NCBI GenBank assembly: GCA_964059195.1
Contig: CAXKWD010000013.1
Span: forward strand, 25,458,611-25,522,610
DNA from: Ectobius pallidus
Taxonomy: Eukaryota; Arthropoda; Insecta; Blattodea; Ectobiidae
Direction of reading: 5' to 3'
Length of the DNA: 64,000 nucleotides
In this document: in pieces, positions 54,175 through 64,000 of the stretch
Numbering within the stretch: position 1 is the stretch's first letter
How the letters are laid out: every line of letters begins with the position of its first letter
Position numbers and translations under genes: made by a program
Notes under the pieces: model-generated
What the model saw: only the letters and a program-made list of their open reading frames with translations
Told to the model about the DNA's origin: nothing
The model's database searches: none

Positions 54175-55678
54175 CGAATTAAGGCCTTAAGGCCTTCTCT
54201 TACACTCAACCAGAGACAGAAGGAACAAACAAATACACTAACATAGTTCTATAAGTAGTATGAATACATTAATTATATACATATACAGTAGATAACTGAG
54301 TCTATGTGACATGAAATAAAACTATTTTAGCAAAGTGTGTTACACTAGAAAAAGAAGTAACTTAACTTAGATCTACAATAGGGAGGAGTAAGATTTGGGT
54401 GTCCCATGTTCCATGCTTGTAAGAGATCTGTTGTGAATGTTTTACTGATACACTCTTTGCTGTCCATCCCGGTAATGTATTTTTACTGGATTCACAAGTC
54501 CTTGAGGTATTAAATCATTAAATTGTAATACTACTTGACAATGCAATAAACTGTTAAATAGAATTATTTAGCATTAAAATTTTGGAATTTTGTGTGATTC
54601 AATAAACATGTGTCTGTTTATTGAATACGTATTCAATAAATATGTTTGGTGATAATGGTCTCTCTTGATCATATTACCTATTTTTAGGTCATAAACATCT
54701 GGGTCCTATTCATCACATTCATCATATCTCTCATTCCACTCCCATCCACATTCCACAGTCATTTTCAAGATTAAAAACTTACCACCAGTGTACTTCAATG
54801 CATACTATATGCGCTAACTTTCGTTATATTAATTGTTGCTATTTACTCATCATTTTATTTATATTTAGCATATTTCTAGGAACAAACAAACTCCAAAAAA
54901 CATTACATTACCAAATTAGGCTCTTTGTGTTTCTAAAACAAAAATATTACACCTTGCAGTGAGTTATCTAATCCCTCAAAGGAACATACACAATATTTTA
55001 TTAAATAAAAAGTTTTGAGTTTTCCCCCCACATATTGCCAATAAATTTATCTTAAAATTGGTTTATTCACTTTTCTCTAAGATACGTTCTACCTGTTCAT
55101 TCCCTACTACTAACACAAATAATAATTTGTATATTTGTATTTGTACATTTCTTAAGTCTCATAGCAATTAAATTCTTGAGTTTTTTAATGTATTAATATA
55201 CTGTATTTATCCGAATATAAGCCGAACCTTCATTTTTAACAGTAAAGTAAAGGAAAAATAATTAAATTAACCTCAAAGTGAAAAAATAAACTGCCTCATT
55301 TTCATAATAATAAAGTAACACATTTCTTAGGTGAAATAGACCTGAAATAAAAAAGAAAGCATCAGCTGACTTAAGTTATGAAATCCTAATTTTATTTAAT
55401 ATAACGAAATAAAACTGGCGGAAAAGAAAACAGAAATCAGTATTTTACACTTCTTATGACTTTTAGTGTTGAATTTCGCGCGATTTTTCCATTTTTCATA
55501 ACTGCACTTTCAGCAAATACTCTCAATAAGTAATACCGTCCATTCCCTGTCTTTTTCCGGGACACGCTACTACTAGCGCCGCCAGTGAGCAGGAATGGGC
55601 AGTTACTCGTCAGCTGATATAGTTAACGTTTGTCTGTTGTGTTTTGTTTACGAAAATATAATATAAATTCTAGTAAAA

Positions 55679-56655
55679 CAGGGTGCCCACGGGGGGGGGG
55701 GTTAAGACGCAGACTGCGTCATTGAAATTTCTGGGGGGGGGGGGAAATATTATCGTGTTATGAATTTTCTGGCCGGGGGTTGAAAATTGTTGCAAAATTA
55801 GAGTTTTATATGATAAAAATAAAAACGGCCAAGTTCTATAACTTCAAAAGGTCTCTTTTAATTCTTTATAAAGATAAAGATGAAGAATTTCGACAGCCAT
55901 GGGCGTACCCGGGGGGGGGGGCGCAAGGAAAAAAAATGTATATTATTAATTATTATCGTCAGGTGTTTTTCTTTTAAGACAATTATTTTAAATGCAGAAG
56001 TTTTACCAAATCGACAACATGGAAGCAGAATCCACAGTGGATTAGGAAAGGGGGGTTCAGACCCCCAAGAGTCAAAACCTAAAATTCTATATTTGTATTT
56101 AAAAAATATATTTATTTAATTAAACAAGATTTGTTGGTGTGTCAAATATGATATAGCAGTTATTTTCTTTTCATAACATAATGAGTAGGCCTATTATGTC
56201 CACTGTTCCATGTGCTATTTAACTTTTCTTATAAATAGTAATAAGTATTATAATTTAGGTAACAATTTCATGTTTAAGTTGCCATGTCTTAGAGTATAGT
56301 AAACAAATTTGCTAACTAGTTTTTCAGTGCTAAAATAGCGTAAAATATGATTTTCATTAATTCAACATTTAAAAATGTTCTGGGATGGACCCCCGACCCC
56401 TTTTTTGGGGGGTATTCGAAACCCCCCCGGCACTTCCGACCCTCCCCGCAATTATTTTCTGGCTACTTATTATATTATTAATATAAAATACAATGTGGCC
56501 CAAGAAGTTAAAGCGACAAAAAATAAATTAATTTAAAAAATTGCCCCCCCCCTAGAAATTATCATATGGGCGCCCTTGTCGACAGGCAATTGGGTTGGGG
56601 GTGAGCAATGAAGTTTGTGGGGTGAGCAATGAAGTTTTGGGGGTGGGCACCCCTG
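55679..56655. mobile_element. Nested poly-G hAT-like element (CAGGGTGCCCAC family)
   Basis: Ends CAGGGTGCCCAC and GTGGGCACCCCTG, with a 7-bp direct repeat AGTAAAA on both sides (55672-55678, 56656-56662). A poly-G tract lies just inside the left end. It is itself interrupted by 55898-56578. Confidence 0.82.
55898..56578. mobile_element. Second-level nested poly-G element
   Basis: Begins CATGGGCGTACCCGGGGG and ends CGCCCTTG after a CCCCCCCC tract. It is flanked by TCGACAGC / TCGACAGG (55890-55897, 56579-56586), an 8-bp duplication with one mismatch. The ends are only partly inverted copies, so the right boundary may be off by a few bases. Confidence 0.65.
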
Positions 56656-56690
56656 AGTAAAATAATAAATACAACATAGGCCTAAAGAAG

Positions 56691-56777
56691 ATGTCCGGTT
56701 ATGTAGGTGGCATGATATGTGCCGTCTATGGTTGTAATAATTATTTTGAGAGTGAAATAAGTAAAATCGTTAATTAG
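56691..56777 (+). pseudogene. THAP-domain start, broken
   Basis: Starts with an ATG and reads MSGYVGGMICAVYGCNNYFE for 28 codons to a stop. The C-A-V-Y-G-C-N-N segment is the typical beginning of the THAP zinc-coordinating C2CH module used by P-type, Kolobok and other transposases. The rest of the module (F-P, W, and C..H) is not intact. It belongs to the surrounding 3.1-kb element. Confidence 0.6.
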
Positions 56778-57006
56778 AGTGTGTACAAGACTGATTCATT
56801 CAGATGTTCATTGGCTTACCATCCGAATTATTTTACATGTAAAAATTTCAAATTAAAAAAAAAGTATATATTGTAGAAAGTATCTTGCAAATCGTATGAA
56901 TTAAAATTTAAAGCTGATTTTCACGAAAATGTATTAAAGTGAAACAATTAGTTTTAATACTTATTAAAACAAAGTGTGTGTGGAACGCCATGCGGCAGAA
57001 GTGAAA

Positions 57007-57465
57007 CTTTTTTTTTATTTTTTCAATTTTGGATTATTGGATTTTTCAAATTTTGGATTGTTGGACTTTTTAATATTGGGTTTTTGGACTTTTTAGATTT
57101 TGGATTTTTTAAATTTCTGACCTTTTTATTCTTTAGTTTTGGATTTTTACATTTTTTTACATTTTAGATCATTGAATTTTTTTAGTTTTGTATTTTTTAT
57201 TTTTTATTTTGGATTTTTTTTATTTTTATATTTTAGAATTTTATAATTTTGGATATTTATGTTTTAAATTTTGGATATTAAGATTTTTTAATTTTTTATT
57301 TTTTAAATTTTGGACTTATTAATTTTGGTTCTTTGAATTTTTTTATTTTGAAATTTTAGATTATTTAAATGTTGGATCTTTGATTTTTTATTTTTGTATA
57401 TTTTAATTTTGGATTTTTTAACTTTTTAAATTTTTAATTTTTAATTTTTGGGCTTTTTCAGTTTC
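57007..57465. repeat. T-rich low-complexity array of TTTTGGATTTTT units
   Basis: About 450 bases of loosely periodic TTTTGGATTTTT / TTTTAAATTTTGGA units on a very T-rich background. The predicted peptides are artefacts (runs of Phe). Confidence 0.9.
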
Positions 57466-59208
57466 GGATAAGCCTAATCATTGAGTTGATTGTTTTTTGT
57501 GCAGTCCGTTCCGTCACACCTCACTAATTTCGTGACGATTTTGAGCGTTACACAAGCTCTCGATTTACCCCTACCGCGGCTAAAGAAGTTTTACTTAAAA
57601 AATTAGCGTTATCGTCATTTAATTAAGTTAGTTTAGCGGTAGTGCAAATTGTGTTATTTCCCGACCTAATTCCTGCATTTTCAAGCACAAAAATAAGTTA
57701 CTGTGTCATCAGGACTTTGAAAAACAAATTTATTTCTGCAGCTATATAGGTTCATTAAGTAGCTTCTGAGACTGCTGCCCATTCCCACTCAACAGATGGC
57801 ACCTCTGTGCTAGTGGACAGTTTGAACAAAGGGAATAGAGTAGAGTGGGCGGTATTCTTATTGAGAGTATTTGCTTTCAGTTACCATCAGATCAGAATTA
57901 CCATTATTCACATTCCCATACGTTACAGCATTGTTTTACTTCTGAGCAGCTCATAATTCATGCATATTCTGTAATACTGCTATAAAAATGACAAAATGCC
58001 CGCTTTTATGCATCTTTTATGATGCTTCGATTAAAATCGATATATTTTCGATGTTTAATCGATTAATACATAGATAGTCCCGGAGATTCGAGATAATCGA
58101 TAGGTGGCGGTGCTTCAAGGAGGGGAACCAGCTACGATGGATCAGCCGGCTATATTGTGCTCATTTTTTACCATTATTGCGTAAAAACACGTGTACCAGA
58201 TTTTAAACCACAGGCATATTTTGCTGGGCTTAATCTAGGTAAAAAAGCGCGGCTTATATTCAGATAAATACGGTATTTGATGTAGTAATGAACTGTTAAA
58301 AATACCATAATTATTGGTGGTATCCTTCCATAACTGTAAGCTAAAGAAAAAGAAATATCACATTAATTTCCTCCTAAGCATAAAACACTGCATAGTTTTA
58401 TCACTGTAATGGTCTATTTTTTACTTGCTTGGTGTCAATTGTTAAACAGTGTAATAGCTGAGGAGCACACTCTGAACAATATTAAAATTCTTGTTTTTTG
58501 TTAATCTGATAGAGGTAAATAATAGCTAATAAAATAATTTCCTTTAGAATCAAATTTTTGTGTGCTTAAAACTATATTCAAGAAGGAATAATATGAAGAC
58601 TTTGAATGCTAAAGATCAATTTTGGTTTCCCCTCCCCCACTACATGCATTGTGTTGTCCATTAGACTGATTGGAAGAAGAGAATACACAAAAATCTCTTA
58701 AGAAAGTAAAAAGTATTGTAATGTAGTCTTATGTTCACAGAATCACCTCTGACAATATGAGAATTTGGTTAACCTTTAAACTTACACATGCTGATGTATA
58801 AAATACTAACTAAATAAGTTATTTCTATTATTTAAATTTGTCCTGTGGCACGGTAGAACCATCTAATCCACTATTGGTGTGAGTAGCAAACCACAAGCAG
58901 TGACATTGCTGTCTGTACCACTGTTTGAATATTGTGCTTTGACAGGTTCACCATGCATGTAGTTATGTAAGTATATTAACTACTTATATTTCCTTGAATA
59001 TTTACTATTTGAATAGAATTTAAGACTGTCATAGTCTATTATTCCTTTTTTAAGGATCATATATAGGTTAAAAACTCAAATGGTCTCATTGAGGAAAATA
59101 TTAATCTTTCCTCTCGAGCTACAGGTAATGAGGAATATGAAATTGAAGTGGATATTTTTTCAGCATTTTTATTTTTTGTGCATTTCTTGGTGAGGTGACC
59201 GTAATAAA

Positions 59209-59873
59209 TAGACCTGGGATTTTAAGGCAAATAGCTATTATGCTCCATATGAAATAACATCAAAATTTTTAAATATGTTGACATTTCAAGATATATATAT
59301 ATAACTTATATTTAGAGTTTTATAGTGCCCTAAAATGCCTATTTGGACCTTGGAGCCGATTTTTACTATTTTAGTGCCTAAAATGCCTATTTTGTACATT
59401 TCAAATAAAATTCAACTTCTGTAACTTTTACAATCATTTAATGGACATCCCTGAATGAAGGGCAGAACAGCAGAGGGTGGGTTTTTCACAGAATCCTGAT
59501 TTTCCCAAACAATTGTTGCCAAAGGAATGCTAACTGACGGAGGAGGATTCGCTCAAAACAAGTAGCAGGTACTGTATATAGTAAGAAGGGACATAATCCA
59601 AAACTGTTTTTGATAAATGTATTTTTAATTCTGTCTTAATTTTGCAATTATTTCTGTTAAGAATAGGTATACGATGTTTTTTACAGTAAAAAAAGATCAC
59701 GTTACAGTTGAAGAGCATATTGAAGTATTTTAAAGTCTATTTTCTGTCTATTTACACATTTTTAATCTTATTTTAAGTGCCTATCTTATCTTTTAAAATC
59801 CTATTTACTTGTTTTAAAAGCCTATTTTAGGTGCCTAAAACTAATTTTTTTAGAGCCTAAAATCTCAGGTCTA
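59209..59873. mobile_element. hAT-type MITE (TAGACCTGGGATTTTA family)
   Basis: Ends TAGACCTGGGATTTTAAGGC and GCCTAAAATCTCAGGTCTA, flanked by an exact 8-bp duplication GTAATAAA (59201-59208, 59874-59881). Subterminal TGCCTATTTT / GCCTAAAA motifs recur at least eight times. Non-coding, 665 bp. Confidence 0.93.
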
Positions 59874-59982
59874 GTAATAAACTATTTATTTACTTGTTTT
59901 ACATAAATAGGCACATGTACTTAAAGGTTATCCAAGACTATGAGAATTGGTGTCCTGTGTAGTGAACTAAACCAATACTCAC

Positions 59983-60170
59983 CAAGTTACTGTCAGTCCT
60001 ATATAGCAGAGCAAACTCCCAGCTCCATCGCAGGTAACACAAATAAGGCTGCCAGTAGAATGGCACTTGACACAATCCACTTTGCCACGTCCATATGGCG
60101 AGTAGCTGCACATGAAGCATCGTGTACTCTGACGAGAAGTTCCTACTCCATCGCACATGGTGCATCGTTC
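59983..60170 (-). CDS. SSUH2: SSUH2-homologue gene, zinc-motif exon
   Basis: 188 bases from the acceptor (ATCCATAG) to a TTG|GTGAGT donor, entering in phase 0 and leaving in phase 2. It reads ERCTMCDGVGTSRQST, RCFMCSYSPYGRGKVD, CVKCHSTGSLICVTCDGAGS and LLCYIGLTVTW. The repeated CxxC and CxxCxGxG motifs resemble the DnaJ cysteine-rich zinc fold and match the SSUH2 family, including the L-x-C-Y-I-x-L-T-V-T-W end. The biochemical role of SSUH2 is poorly known; human SSUH2 has been linked to tooth development. Confidence 0.94.
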
Positions 60171-62037
60171 CTATGGATTTATCATTAAACTCAATACTAC
60201 ATAAGATTCATAACTTAGGTGTTTTCTATTGCTAAGTGGGGTACAGCTAGACCCCAGTGTTAAACAATTTACTATTTACAAGTGGAATATTTAAGTGAGA
60301 ATTTTCAAATTTGTAATTATGTGACATTTAATGTGGTTTATTGCCACGAAAGTTTTATAAAATTTTTTATCAAATACAATTATTTAACTTTTCACTGCTA
60401 ACATATTATTCACTGCAAACTGGTGGTGCTGAATTCAGTTGCAAATTTTTAAAACCATAAATGGACAAACAATTGCAAATAATTCGTCAGTTTTCTCTGA
60501 AACAAAAACACATCACGTATTCTTTTTAAGTTTAGACTGATTTACACAACCCTCGATATGCCCACACATGGTCACAAAACAGCTTATTTAACATGCATTT
60601 CAATGGCTGGTGCAATACATCACTCGAAATATTTAGCTACAAACAGTAGCAAACGACAGGAAAAAGGGAACTGATTGATGGTGTCAGGACGAAGACAACA
60701 CATGACACTATACGGTGACTCACAATGAATCGCTTTAATAAATAATTTATTTCATCTATTGGCATGCAAAGTGGTGCATCGTATTTATGCGTCAATAGCA
60801 TGGCCAGCAGTGATGCATGCCGACGCATATACAGCATAAGGCAGTAGCAGTAAAAGAGTGAAAATTATCTTAGTTGGGGTCCATTTGGACCAATCTCAGC
60901 GGTTTATGTTTCATAAAATCTTCTGCCTTTTGAAAGTCTTACGTAGGATGTCTTCTATTTTTCAGTTATTCAACCACACATTGGTTTGAATTTGCATGGA
61001 AACTTTAGTAACCATTGCAGTACATTCAGTGTATTCAGTCGAAATGGAATGCTGGCAGTTTTAATTTGGAATATCCTAGAGATTTAGAGAAAGCAATGAG
61101 AATAATAAATGACAATAGTCATGAAAATGAAACAAATTTTTTGTTCGACTATACTATGATATTCTTATTACATGTTATTTTTATTATGACATCAGTGCAA
61201 TATTTTTATTAACAAACATGGAATGATCTTGAGAACTTGAGAGTAGTAACTGAAAAAAGTGTAATAAATAGCCTGTATTGAAAATAAAATAAAATCTGTT
61301 CATGTTAATTTTAATATCATACTAAAATGAATTCATTTCATGTTGTCAAAATCCATTGTTTCAAGAAAATGACAAAAGGAAGCTTAGATTTGATCGATGC
61401 CGGGACCTGCAAGCTGCCGTAGAAGACAAGAAATACGACAATCAGCTAATGCGAAGGGCACCATGTTTGAGTGAATCTAAAATCTCAAAGTTAAAGATTT
61501 AGACTAATTATCGTCGAACAAAAACAGTCGTAAGCAACTTGCCTATAATGGTAATTAAAATACTTGTATGAAAATTATGAAACTCGCTTTGCTCATTTCT
61601 TTTACAAACCCTTAGGAAAATATATACTCGTATCCTAACAAATACCATTATAGGCTTGTTGCATAGTGTACTATCATAAGTTTGGATACATAGAATAAGG
61701 ATGCTTTAGAAATAGAAGACACAAAGGCATGCGAAAACGCCAAAAGGATCTCAGAAGAGGAATTATGTAGTGAAGATAGCAGTGACAATGAACACTACAA
61801 TGTTGAGTGCCTCATTGATAAACGTGGTATAGTATGGGCAGCTGACCCAACATAAGTGTACATGTATTCGATGATACAGTAAATGAACACAAATTTTAAA
61901 ATTCCACATAAACAGTGTTTTATGAATGTGGTTCTGTTGTTATTTTGTGGACGAGAGGATTGGTGGTTGCAGCTGATTTATGTGGTTGTAATGGGTTGTC
62001 TAGAAGAAACAAACACAAAGCTGACCATTTGACTTAC
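60171..62037 (-). other. SSUH2 intron, 1.9 kb
   Basis: Between two cysteine-motif exons. It holds the dispersed repeat at 61215-61665. A decayed acidic coding-like piece (SEEELCSEDSSDNEHYN..., about 61745-61855, plus strand) may be a piggyBac-type N-terminus, unproven. Confidence 0.75.
61215..61665. repeat. Dispersed 400-bp repeat, copy 2
   Basis: Second copy of the repeat at 42782-43185, in the same orientation, with the same landmark blocks and the same terminal palindrome around GCCTATAATGG / CCATTATAGGC. Slightly longer because of an insertion near 61580-61625. Confidence 0.8.
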
Positions 62038-62286
62038 CCATCCCTTCCCCCTACAGCGGTGACAAGTGAGTTTCTGTTTTCCCTGGCAAGCATGGCACTG
62101 TTTCAAAGAGTCCGTGTGCGGCACCCTCATTATCTGCTGCTCGTCTTTAAACAGCTCTGAAGGAGTAGCTTCGATTTCCCAAGGCATTGGTGCTGGTCCA
62201 TTCTCCACACCATCAATACTGCCACCTTTATAAGGCACGAATTTCCAACAGGTTTCACGTTTTTCAGTGAAGGTTTCAAGCTTGAA
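62038..62286 (-). CDS. SSUH2: SSUH2-homologue gene, first exon within the window
   Basis: 83 codons, phase 0 at both ends (acceptor ACATTTTCAG, donor TGG|GTAAGT). It reads FKLETFTEKRETCWKFVPYK, GGSIDGVENGPAPMPWEIEA, TPSELFKDEQQIMRVPHTDS and LKQCHACQGKQKLTCHRCRG-KGW. SSUH2 proteins have this order: L-E-T-F-T-E-x-R...W-x-F-x-P-Y, P-W-x-I, V-P-H-T-x-S, then C-H-A-C-x-G. With the other three exons it gives 266 residues, so the N-terminal part of the usual protein is missing and must be encoded beyond the right edge. Confidence 0.94.
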
Positions 62287-63440
62287 CTGAAAATGTAAAC
62301 ATATTTATACAAATAACTGAATGCTGTATACAGACACTAGGGTATGTATATGGAGGAAAGAATGAGGATTTGACACATTCTGAATACAATTCTAATAACT
62401 TCACTCTAAAAGTTATAGTTACTGTTTGTAATCTGAACAGATTGATAGAGGAACTATGATTCCTCCATAATAAAATGCATATGACTGAGTATATTTCACT
62501 GGCAGGCTCAACAGACATCCCTGATTTTTGGGGAAAGTCTCCGTTTTCAGAAAGCAAATGTCCCTGGTTTTGTTCCTGGAAAACAATTTGGCCACTGGCG
62601 TTTTTAAGTGAATAAAAAAATAGTAAAGTGACCGCGTTTAAAGGATCCTCAGGTGGCAACCCTCTAATACAGTATCCCAACCCCACCCCTGACCAAACCC
62701 TCCGTAAACATCTCCATAAACATCTTGAAGTTGAAAAGCCAAAAAGGAAGGAGGGAAAATGTTGCGCGTGCCTAAGCATCAGATGCGCATTGTTGCCACA
62801 GTTTAAAAGCCTTGCAGCTGATTTCCACAAATTTGAATTACAGTCAAGCAATTTAATTATTTTGCTTACTGTAGACACAGTTAGAACAAAGTTTAAATAA
62901 ATAAATATGTGTGTGTGACTGTGTACCGTATAATAATTACTTCTGTTACTACTGCTTTAAAGAAAACCCAGAAACTAATACTTACAGTATAAGAATGGAA
63001 ATGCATGTTAGTTTATCCGACGGAACCTTAAAACATGTGTTGAAAAGATTAAATACTGTTAGAAAACGTCATAATAATTATATTTAGAAATATTATAATA
63101 AATACACAAATATTATAATAAATACACATTTTGCAAGGAACATTTACTTACAAATAAAAGAATGGTCTCAGACCGTGACCGTCCGGTAGGGGGGGGGGGG
63201 GGCAGGGTAAGCCGCTGCCCTCCCCTGAAAATTTTGTTTAAAGATAAATCTCTATAAACTAAGTGACTAAACAACTAATGTGAAGTGAGTCTTAAGTGTC
63301 CACATACTGTAATACTTGAGATATGAGCAAGTAATTACTTTAAATATTAATTATTACAGGAAGTTAGTAACAGTGAAGTTTTTCTAATATAGTAATATAA
63401 GAATTGAGTCAATTTTTGTGACACTTACTTCACTTGAGTT
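62287..63440 (-). other. SSUH2 intron, 5' side
   Basis: No upstream SSUH2 exon is found. A poly-G block at about 63187-63235 resembles the interior of the poly-G MITEs. The long minus-strand frame over 62276-62878 has no recognisable protein features and overlaps a splice acceptor, so I treat it as chance. Confidence 0.5.
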
Positions 63441-64000
63441 CTCTATTTGGAGACTAGTTTCAGGAAATTTTTCCTCCCATATTCATTCCATTTTGACTGC
63501 TGCTTGTTGCTGTTGCTACTTGACTGCCCTCTGGTTTCTTTAAGATGAATTTATTGAACAGTTCATTGGAGGCGGGGATTTCAAAATTCATGGCTTTGTC
63601 TTGATGTTTGAGGATGAAGATTTTTTCCCAATTGATTAATTCCGTATGTCCTCTTGCAGATTTTAACAATTTTGCTTCTGGTTCAAGGTCATGGTTTTTT
63701 TATCCAAAAATGGGCTGCAACTGCTGATTTATCTATTTCATGGTTCTTTATGTTCCTGAAGTGCTCTTTTGTCCTGATTTTTAAATTTCTTTTTGTCTTT
63801 CCGATGTAAACCTGGTTGCAATCCTTGCACTCTATTTGATATATTCCTGATTTGTTGGAATTAGGTATTCTGTCTTTTAGTGAGGATTTTAATAAGTTTC
63901 CAATACTATGTTTGTTTTGTGGTGCCAAAATTATGTTTTGTTCTTTGAAAATTTTCTTGAAACTGTTGTTAGCCAAAGGGTGGTAAGTGAAGTAATTACT
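63440..64000 (-). mobile_element. Penelope-like element fragment, GIY-YIG endonuclease end
   Basis: Minus-strand coding from the window edge: NKHSIGNLLKSSLKDRIPN, then the GIY-YIG nuclease KSGIYQIECKDCNQVYIGKT with the following arginine helix KRNLKIRTKEHFRNIKNH and SAVAAHFW. After a frame change near 63700 it continues KSARGHTELINWEKIFILKH, the post-nuclease region, and ends by 63460. GIY, YIG and the conserved arginine are all present. The reverse transcriptase should lie right of the window. Different in sequence from the copy at 10464-11080. Confidence 0.85.

Larger units (their letters stand above)
55199..58275. mobile_element. 3.1-kb inverted-repeat DNA transposon with THAP-gene relic
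   Basis: The left end ACTGTATTTATCCGAATATA and the right end AATATAAGCCG-type inverse agree over about 27 bases. Internal blocks are inverted too: CAGCAAATACTCTCAATAAG (55513) pairs with a block near 57865-57890. TA dinucleotides lie at both ends, but no long target duplication is clear, so the superfamily is open. A THAP start is encoded at 56691. A stack of two younger elements is nested inside (55679-56655, 55898-56578). A related end fragment lies at 46535. Confidence 0.7.
49726..59982 (-). other. SSUH2 intron, 10.3 kb
   Basis: The large intron between the zinc-motif exon and the penultimate exon (donor GTGAGT at 59982, acceptor ending at 49726). It is mostly mobile DNA, listed separately. 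The stretches 54180-55190 and 58280-59200 hold no feature I recognise. Confidence 0.85.

Noticed and set aside
62276..62878. 200-codon minus-strand frame as an upstream SSUH2 exon
   Set aside because: It overlaps the splice acceptor at 62287 in a different frame, has no SSUH2-like sequence, and its composition is typical of chance.

Overview
This is animal nuclear DNA, most likely from an insect with a large, repeat-rich, AT-rich genome. The genes have small exons split by kilobase introns with GT-AG borders. Almost every intergenic or intronic stretch holds transposon remains: hAT, mariner, pogo/Tigger, piggyBac-like and Kolobok-like elements, Copia, non-LTR and Penelope-like retroelements, and tRNA-derived SINEs. 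The mix of a copia-type element with a half-tRNA-like primer site, jockey-like LINEs and SINEs suggests a hemimetabolous insect such as a cockroach. That is an inference, not something the sequence proves.

Two host genes can be read. Gene 1 (+ strand, about 1617-17034) has five exons seen here, all joined in phase 0. It encodes a large Ser/Thr-rich, glycosylation-rich ectodomain, a juxtamembrane domain with two cysteines, one transmembrane helix and a short acidic cytoplasmic tail. I do not recognise its family. Its first exon or exons, which should carry the signal peptide, lie upstream. One possible alternative end exon (10369-10452) would give a secreted form. Gene 2 (- strand, 62286 down to 46163) is the C-terminal four-exon part of an SSUH2-homologue gene with repeated CxxCxGxG-type motifs. 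Its 5' exons lie beyond the right edge.

Layout: 1-870, LINE tail. 1.6-17.0 kb, gene 1, its introns carrying a hAT element, SINEs, a Penelope-like insertion, a hAT transposase relic, a mariner foldback, a LINE fragment and a long intronic inverted repeat. 17.0-32.9 kb, gene desert of DNA transposons and SINEs. 32.9-37.8 kb, a young, nearly intact Copia element with 350-bp LTRs differing at one base. 38.5-40.2 kb, LINE between AAT microsatellites and a hAT MITE. 46.2-62.3 kb, the SSUH2 gene; its 10.3-kb intron holds a Kolobok-like element with two convergent decayed ORFs, a palindrome with tRNA-like arms, a second palindrome, a nested stack of poly-G elements and a hAT MITE. 63.4-64.0 kb, a Penelope-like GIY-YIG fragment.

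The most unusual material is a set of long inverted repeats. Three mariner-derived foldbacks carry the transposase C-terminal region on both arms. There is also an 820-bp inverted repeat inside an intron of gene 1 and a palindrome with a tRNA-like sequence on each arm. No CRISPR array, operon or prokaryotic defence system is present.
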